64,000 nt of DNA. Origin: Siphonodentalium dalli. Lineage: Eukaryota > Mollusca > Scaphopoda > Gadilida > Siphonodentaliidae. The stretch covers positions 153,315,043 to 153,379,042 of the forward strand of contig CP136069.1 in the NCBI GenBank assembly GCA_032622095.1, written 5' to 3'. Below the pieces are notes generated by a model. It worked only from the letters and a program-made list of their open reading frames with translations, made no database searches and was not told the DNA's origin. Positions 59,858 through 64,000 of the stretch are shown here, piece by piece (within the stretch, counting starts at the first letter, position 1; each line of letters begins with the position of its first letter). Made by a program: the position numbers and the translations under genes.

Positions 59858-59958
59858 CTAGAATACTTGATGGCTTAGATCTGCTTCCTGCTGCCGGTGA
59901 GACGAATCATCTATATCCGGTTGGAAATTTTCAGCAGGGTCGAAAACGTCCTCCGAAC
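59858..59958 (-). other. Possible terminal exon, unknown protein
   Basis: The minus strand has TTTATTTTTTCAG (polypyrimidine plus AG) and then 33 codons to a TAG. The peptide is acidic and Gln/Ser-rich (SEDVFDPAENFQPDIDDSSH). Upstream exons not identified. A short frame can be open by chance; the strong acceptor is the main support. Confidence 0.25.
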
Positions 59959-60180
59959 CTGAAAAAATAAATGAACGGAGTTTATTGAACACCCATTGAT
60001 TAATTTTGCGAAATACCCAACGTTTCAAAATGTCCAATAAGACAATACTCTGGACAGTATATATATACAGCTCGGCAACGTACGCTCTTCACGACGACGT
60101 CAGCTGTAACGGAGGTTCTTCTCTTTTTCTTCTGGATACAGCTGTCGTCATTTACTGACCATTATGAGCCGTTGAGTGGA

Positions 60181-60325
60181 TTTTTTGGGGTATTTTTAAA
60201 CTATTAATAAAAGAGTATAGTTGTCGCATTAAAACATTTAAAACTATGTACAATTTTTTGGGGTATTTAAAAACTATTAATAAAAGAGTAGTTGTCGCAT
60301 TAAAACATTTAAAACAATGTACAAT
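60181..60325 (-). repeat. ~70-bp tandem duplication (LINE 3' UTR)
   Basis: Two copies of TTTTTTGGGGTATTT, AAACTATTAATAAAAGAGTA and GTTGTCGCATTAAAACATTT lie just downstream (minus sense) of the LINE fragment stop, so they are probably its 3' UTR. Confidence 0.75.
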
Positions 60326-60334
60326 CTCAGTTGT

Positions 60335-60925
60335 TTACTTGTTGTTGTGGCCGAGGAGGATAAGAGGCTTTAGAACCTCCGAATATAGTGTTGTCTTGAA
60401 GCCTTCTACATCCTCAGAAGATACAGAGTCTTGTGTTAATCTATTCCATTGAGTGACAGTTCGGCGGTAAAAAGAGTATTTGTAATTATCTGATGTTGTG
60501 CCTATCTGGATAAAGTTTGCTTTGTTTACAGAGTATCATGTGGTTTTGGATTTTGGGATGAGTACACTATTTGAATAAGAAAAGGCGAAATCGTTATTAA
60601 TTTTGTAAATCATGGTGAGTGTGGATTTAAGTCGCCTCTCTTATATGCTTTGCCAGTGAAGGTTGTCAAGCATCTCGGTGACTGAACTGGTGTTATGGAA
60701 TCTGTTTGAAACATATCTGACTGAGCGGCGTTGTACTTTTTGTCTATTTTGTCTATTTGTCCTTTGTGATGTGGGTGTATACTCCAATAAATCTATATTT
60801 TGTTCACTTATAAAATGAAGCAATATCGATCTAATTTTCAGTATACTGCTATACAACAAGCTACAGCCTTCGTTGTATGTGCGTTTGTGAGCAATACACA
60901 TGGAACGACACAGCATCGTGAACAT
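60335..60925 (-). pseudogene. LINE ORF2 C-terminal fragment
   Basis: One minus frame reads QKVQRRSVRYVSNRFH, then SSVTEMLDNLHWQSI, stop, ERRLKSTLTMIYKINNDFAF, stop, then YKYSFYRRTVTQWNRL and ends with TAA. Q-R-R-A/S-x-R, the SSVTxMLxxLxW motif, ERR and R-T-V-x-x-W-N-x-L form the typical C-terminal series of CR1/Jockey/Rex-like LINEs. Only two in-frame stops over about 150 codons, so decay is light. Its 5' end abuts V copy D. Confidence 0.85.
60815..60910 (-). repeat. Block shared with 61995-62092
   Basis: AAAATGAAGCAATATCGATC to GTGCGTTTGTGAGCAATA recurs at 61995-62092 in the same orientation, so another piece of the same LINE probably lies there. Confidence 0.6.
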
Positions 60926-60926
60926 G

Positions 60927-61310
60927 TTAAAGTGAAGTGAAACACTCCGGAAGGGTGATCAAATAGAAATGGAAACTACTCTTGATCAAAGTGGTTATTT
61001 TTAACGAATATTTATCCAAATTACAAAACTCATCGTCATTCTTATATATTAAGTAAATGCAATGAGTCTCGATGGTGAAATCATTTGGGTTAGTTTATCG
61101 CCCATTGTTGCGTCCGAAAAGAGATGTAAATATTTACAATTGAGCGTAGTTCAGACGATGTTTTCAATATATGGAGTGGTATGGTCGATTGCTTTGAGAC
61201 TTTCGGCGTTGTTAGTACATGTATAATGATACATTCCCCCAGTTGACATAGCACCTGCGAACTAATTTATCAGATTCACGCACCCGAACAAGTACATAAT
61301 ATTTCTTTAA
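60927..61310 (-). mobile_element. V element copy D, TTAA-flanked
   Basis: TTAAAGTGAAGTGAAACAC at the left; AATATTTCT then TTAA at the right. The shared 61-codon frame is broken by indels. Confidence 0.75.
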
Positions 61311-61454
61311 CGTGAGTATGTGTGTGTGACATGGCATCGTCACTGCATGCAAAGTAAGTGCCATCGCACGCCAGTATGACACAAAACATACTACATGTAT
61401 ATAATTATATGTGTCTTGTAATGCCTAATTCAATAATGTTCTGTTGCCCTTATA

Positions 61455-61924
61455 TGTGACCCGCCATATCAAATCCAGTCGTAAGTCGGGATTTTTTTTA
61501 CCCTGTGCCAATGCATTCTCTTATATATGCGAGTCGACCATAGATCGCCTCGCATATATAAGAGAATGCATTGGCCTAACAATTTTTTATCATTTTTTTT
61601 AAATAAATGTTTCTTACAATTTTTAGGACATAAAATAAAAAAAACATCCATTACCCTGCAGGGAGCCCCACACATATATAGAAGCATATAGAAGAGTGTC
61701 GTCTGCTCACGTTTGTCTGGGGCTCTGTATGGGTGAAATTATAAAATTGTTAAAGAATACAAGAAAAAATTATTAAAATTGTAAAAAATTGTTATGCCAA
61801 TACATTCTCTTATATGTGCGAGGCGACCTATGGTCGACTCGCATATATAAGAGAATGCATTGGCACAGGGTAAAAAAATCCCGACTTACGCAGACTTACG
61901 ACTGGATTGATATGGCGGGTCACA
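61455..61924. mobile_element. R1: TATA-flanked element with Pal69 pair
   Basis: Inverted termini TGTGACCCGCCATATCAA plus TCCAGTCGTAAGTCGGGA (about 50 bp), flanked by TATA at 61451-61454 and 61925-61928. Inside are Pal69 at 61507-61575 and 61796-61864 and a core partly matching the P core (ATAAAATTGTTAAAGAAT). No coding content. Confidence 0.8.
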
Positions 61925-61994
61925 TATATGTACATATTTGTCGTTTCTATATATGCTCTCCAAATGTCATGGAGGTGAACAATAAACACAATAC

Positions 61995-62092
61995 AAAATG
62001 AAGCAACATCGACCCAATTTTCAGTACACAACAAGCTAAAGACTTCGGTGTGTGTGCGTTTGTGTACAATAAATATGGAACCGTGATACAAT
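61995..62092 (-). repeat. Copy of the 60815-60910 block
   Basis: See 60815-60910; the minus frame reads VHKRTHTEVFSLL versus AHKRTYNEGCSLL there. Confidence 0.55.
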
Positions 62093-63114
62093 TGCTATAT
62101 ATGGTCACAGCCATTTTCCGGCTATTTTGTTTTGTTTTCGCACAGAGGTGAAACAAACATTCTTTATTTCTACAATATTAGAAAAAGACTAACACGGAAC
62201 GCTCATTTTTTGTACCATGCAGTGCGCATGGCTGTTATTTGTTTACGACACAAACACCGTGATCAATTTTGTATTTTGTATGACTTTAGTGCGCCTTTCT
62301 GGTAACTATAACGCTCAAAGAAAGGCAGTTCCATGTATTTATCTACCTATTTCGATACCGGGAAAAATTCAAAACCGAATATTAGTAGGTGTATTTTGGA
62401 GCGTAAACCGCCATGTGGCTTTAAGTGCTCTGTCCGTTCAATGAATCAAATAGTTCCATGTTCATTTCTGAAAAGTTTAGGTATCGTTACACTATCAGAG
62501 GTTATTGGACAGACACGAACAGTGTTGTATTTAGACACTCTTTATGACAAAATTGAATATTGGATCATCGTAAATATGCTTTTGTTTTTGTTTGGTACTT
62601 TATTTGTCCAGACTCGCCGAGATCAAAGGTGTCTTCTTTTTTTTCTTCTTTTTTTTTGGTGTCTTGATGTCCAATGCTGCCAAAATTCCATTCCTATATG
62701 TTTCTATTAATCCGGAACAACATACATTTAGATGTACTTTTTGCGGCTTCTTTCCAATGAACATACCATGTTGCTTAAATTGCTGAATTTCTGTTAAAAT
62801 ACATAAAGCCATATTTTTTAAACTGAGAGTCAAATATAGGCAAAATGAGTTAAAAAATAATGGTGAAAACAGTATTTTTTTTAAACATTTGACATATTTT
62901 CAGGGATAGACCTGTTTTTGTTTTCACAACGCAGGTCAATATTCATATTTATGAAATTAAAAGGTCACAAATCAATGCGAAAATAGGCACATATCGGGTA
63001 ATGTGTTTTATAAAGCTGAGGCCCAAATCTGGCTGCTGAATGTTAAATACATGCAAGAATCTAGTTTTATGCTTGACAATAGTGTAGGGATGGATACCTT
63101 AAACTAAAAAATAT
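62093..63114. other. No gene; poly-T tract at 62637-62660
   Basis: Open frames at 62217-62786 (plus) lack recognisable domains; the Lys-run frame on the minus strand is the antisense of a T tract. Confidence 0.4.
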
Positions 63115-63172
63115 ATACCAAACAACTACCTATACCAAACAACTACCTATACCAAACTACCTATACCAAACG
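63115..63172 (+). repeat. CTATACCAAACAACTAC tandem repeat
   Basis: About 3.5 units of 14-17 bp. Confidence 0.9.
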
Positions 63173-63399
63173 ATAACTGTCCGCACATGCATGATTGTGT
63201 AAGTGCATTTGCTATTTCCTAATACCACTCTGACGTTATCAAGAACATTGGAGAATTTCGGGAATTCGTTCTTAATATTTAAATTATATAATGGTCTGGG
63301 GGGATCGATACTAAAAATTCCTGCATACAACGTCAGGTTAAATACTTCTTCTTCTAGTTCGATATTATCCATATCCGCTTTCGTAAATTTACAATTTAA
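63157..63399 (-). other. Coding-like remnant cut by Q4
   Basis: The minus frame is open for about 80 codons with protein-like composition (KFTKADMDNIELEEEVFNLT, IFSIDPPRPLYNLNIKNEF). It continues upstream only into the Q4 terminus at TTAA 63396-63399, so the original sequence appears to have been interrupted by Q4. I do not recognise the family. It may be transposon-derived or a host exon. Confidence 0.3.
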
Positions 63400-63658
63400 C
63401 CCTTCCGTAACAGGATCTTCCTGATATATTGCGGAAACCCTGTGCCAATGCATTCTCTTATATATGCGAGTCTCCCATATGGAGCCTCGCATATATAAAA
63501 GAATGCATTGGCCTAACAATATGTATCTTGACATTGTAAGCCAGTACATTCTCTTATATATACGAGGCTCACTATGGGAGACTTGTATAATATAAGAGAA
63601 TGCATTGGCACACGATTTTTAATGTTGCACCAGCGCGGCTCCCGTCACGAAATGGTTC
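63396..63658. mobile_element. Q4: TTAA element with Pal69 pair
   Basis: Left TTAACCCTTCCGTAACAGGA; right inverse of AACCATTTCGTGACGGGAGC, with TTCG in place of TTAA. Pal69 at 63444-63512 and 63540-63609 with a 27-bp core. The shortest complete Q copy. Confidence 0.75.
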
Positions 63659-63814
63659 GATATTACCCCATATCCACATTCACAGAATCACAATTTAATA
63701 CTATAAAATAGTCGATTATAACTAGTTCTTTTTAAAGATTCGTGCATCGCTTGGAATCAAGATGTCACGTAATGCTTCGCGATAAGAGAGATTCGGTGTC
63801 TTGCTATACAAGAA
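63659..63814. other. No gene seen
   Basis: Short AT-rich flank of Q4. Confidence 0.35.
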
Positions 63815-64000
63815 ATGTGCAGATCAATACGCAAGAAGGCCACTCGAAGTTGTTGCCCTAATCAACAACGTCAAAGCCATTCCAAAATGGATGCGACGTG
63901 TTCTATGGTAAGGGTACTCGATTTACAAAACGTCAAATTCCCGTCACTTCAGATTGATTTCAACGAGTTTTCGCGAGAAGAGGATATCGACCAGCTATAG
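63815..64000 (+). other. ORF at window end, unknown
   Basis: An ATG-started frame of 61 codons ends with TAG at the last base. The last part (LQIDFNEFSREEDIDQL) follows CACTTCAG and could be an exon end; ATG/GTAAGG at 63914-63919 could be a donor. No family recognised. Confidence 0.25.

Noticed and set aside
61469-61687. Recurrent ORFs reading CILLYMRGDLWSTRIYKRMHW
   Set aside because: This peptide is simply the Pal69 palindrome translated; it reads similarly on both strands.
62600-62833. Lys-rich ORF on the minus strand
   Set aside because: The Lys run is the antisense of a T tract at 62637-62660.

Overview
The window looks like AT-rich nuclear DNA from an invertebrate animal. The mix of non-LTR retrotransposons, a Gypsy-type LTR element, short TTAA-flanked DNA elements, hairpins and minisatellites suggests a lophotrochozoan, most likely a mollusc; this is inferred from repeat style only. 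There is no operon structure, no convincing multi-exon host gene and no rRNA or complete tRNA gene. Almost every interpretable block is a transposable element, a relic of one, or a tandem or inverted repeat.

Layout. 0.3-1.15 kb: degenerate 42-bp minisatellite. 1.64-6.54 kb: one 4.9-kb foldback element with arms over 2 kb; its outer 1.2 kb arms are almost identical and its inner arms are diverged. 8-9.5 kb: a Helitron-like 3' end, a 171-bp hairpin and an inverted-repeat element. 10.06-10.67 kb: a TTAA-flanked palindromic element carrying a PIF1-helicase fragment. 11.2-20.2 kb: a decayed Gypsy-type retrotransposon on the minus strand, with a minisatellite inside its LTRs, a duplicated gag/primer-site segment inside the right LTR and a deletion through the reverse transcriptase. 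23.2-26.4 kb: a 5'-truncated but well preserved LINE on the minus strand. 29.5-64 kb: short TTAA-bounded elements of several families, four further LINE 3' fragments, long hairpins and tandem arrays.

The most unusual structure is a 69-bp palindrome (called Pal69 here). It occurs about 15 times, nearly always as a pair flanking a short core. The Pal69 pairs sit inside elements with three different termini (called P, Q and R). P and R share pairs and core but have different outer inverted repeats and different target duplications (TTAA versus TATA). Four more TTAA-bounded families (U1, U2, U3, V) make TTAA-targeting elements the dominant class. One U3 copy is inserted at a TTAA of a tandem array whose units continue on both sides.

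Five short open segments (near 47.6, 57.5, 58.5, 59.9 and 63.2 kb) and a terminal ORF at 63.8-64.0 kb have protein-like composition, and most have a plausible splice signal. None matches a family I can name. They are listed at low confidence as possible exons or remnants.
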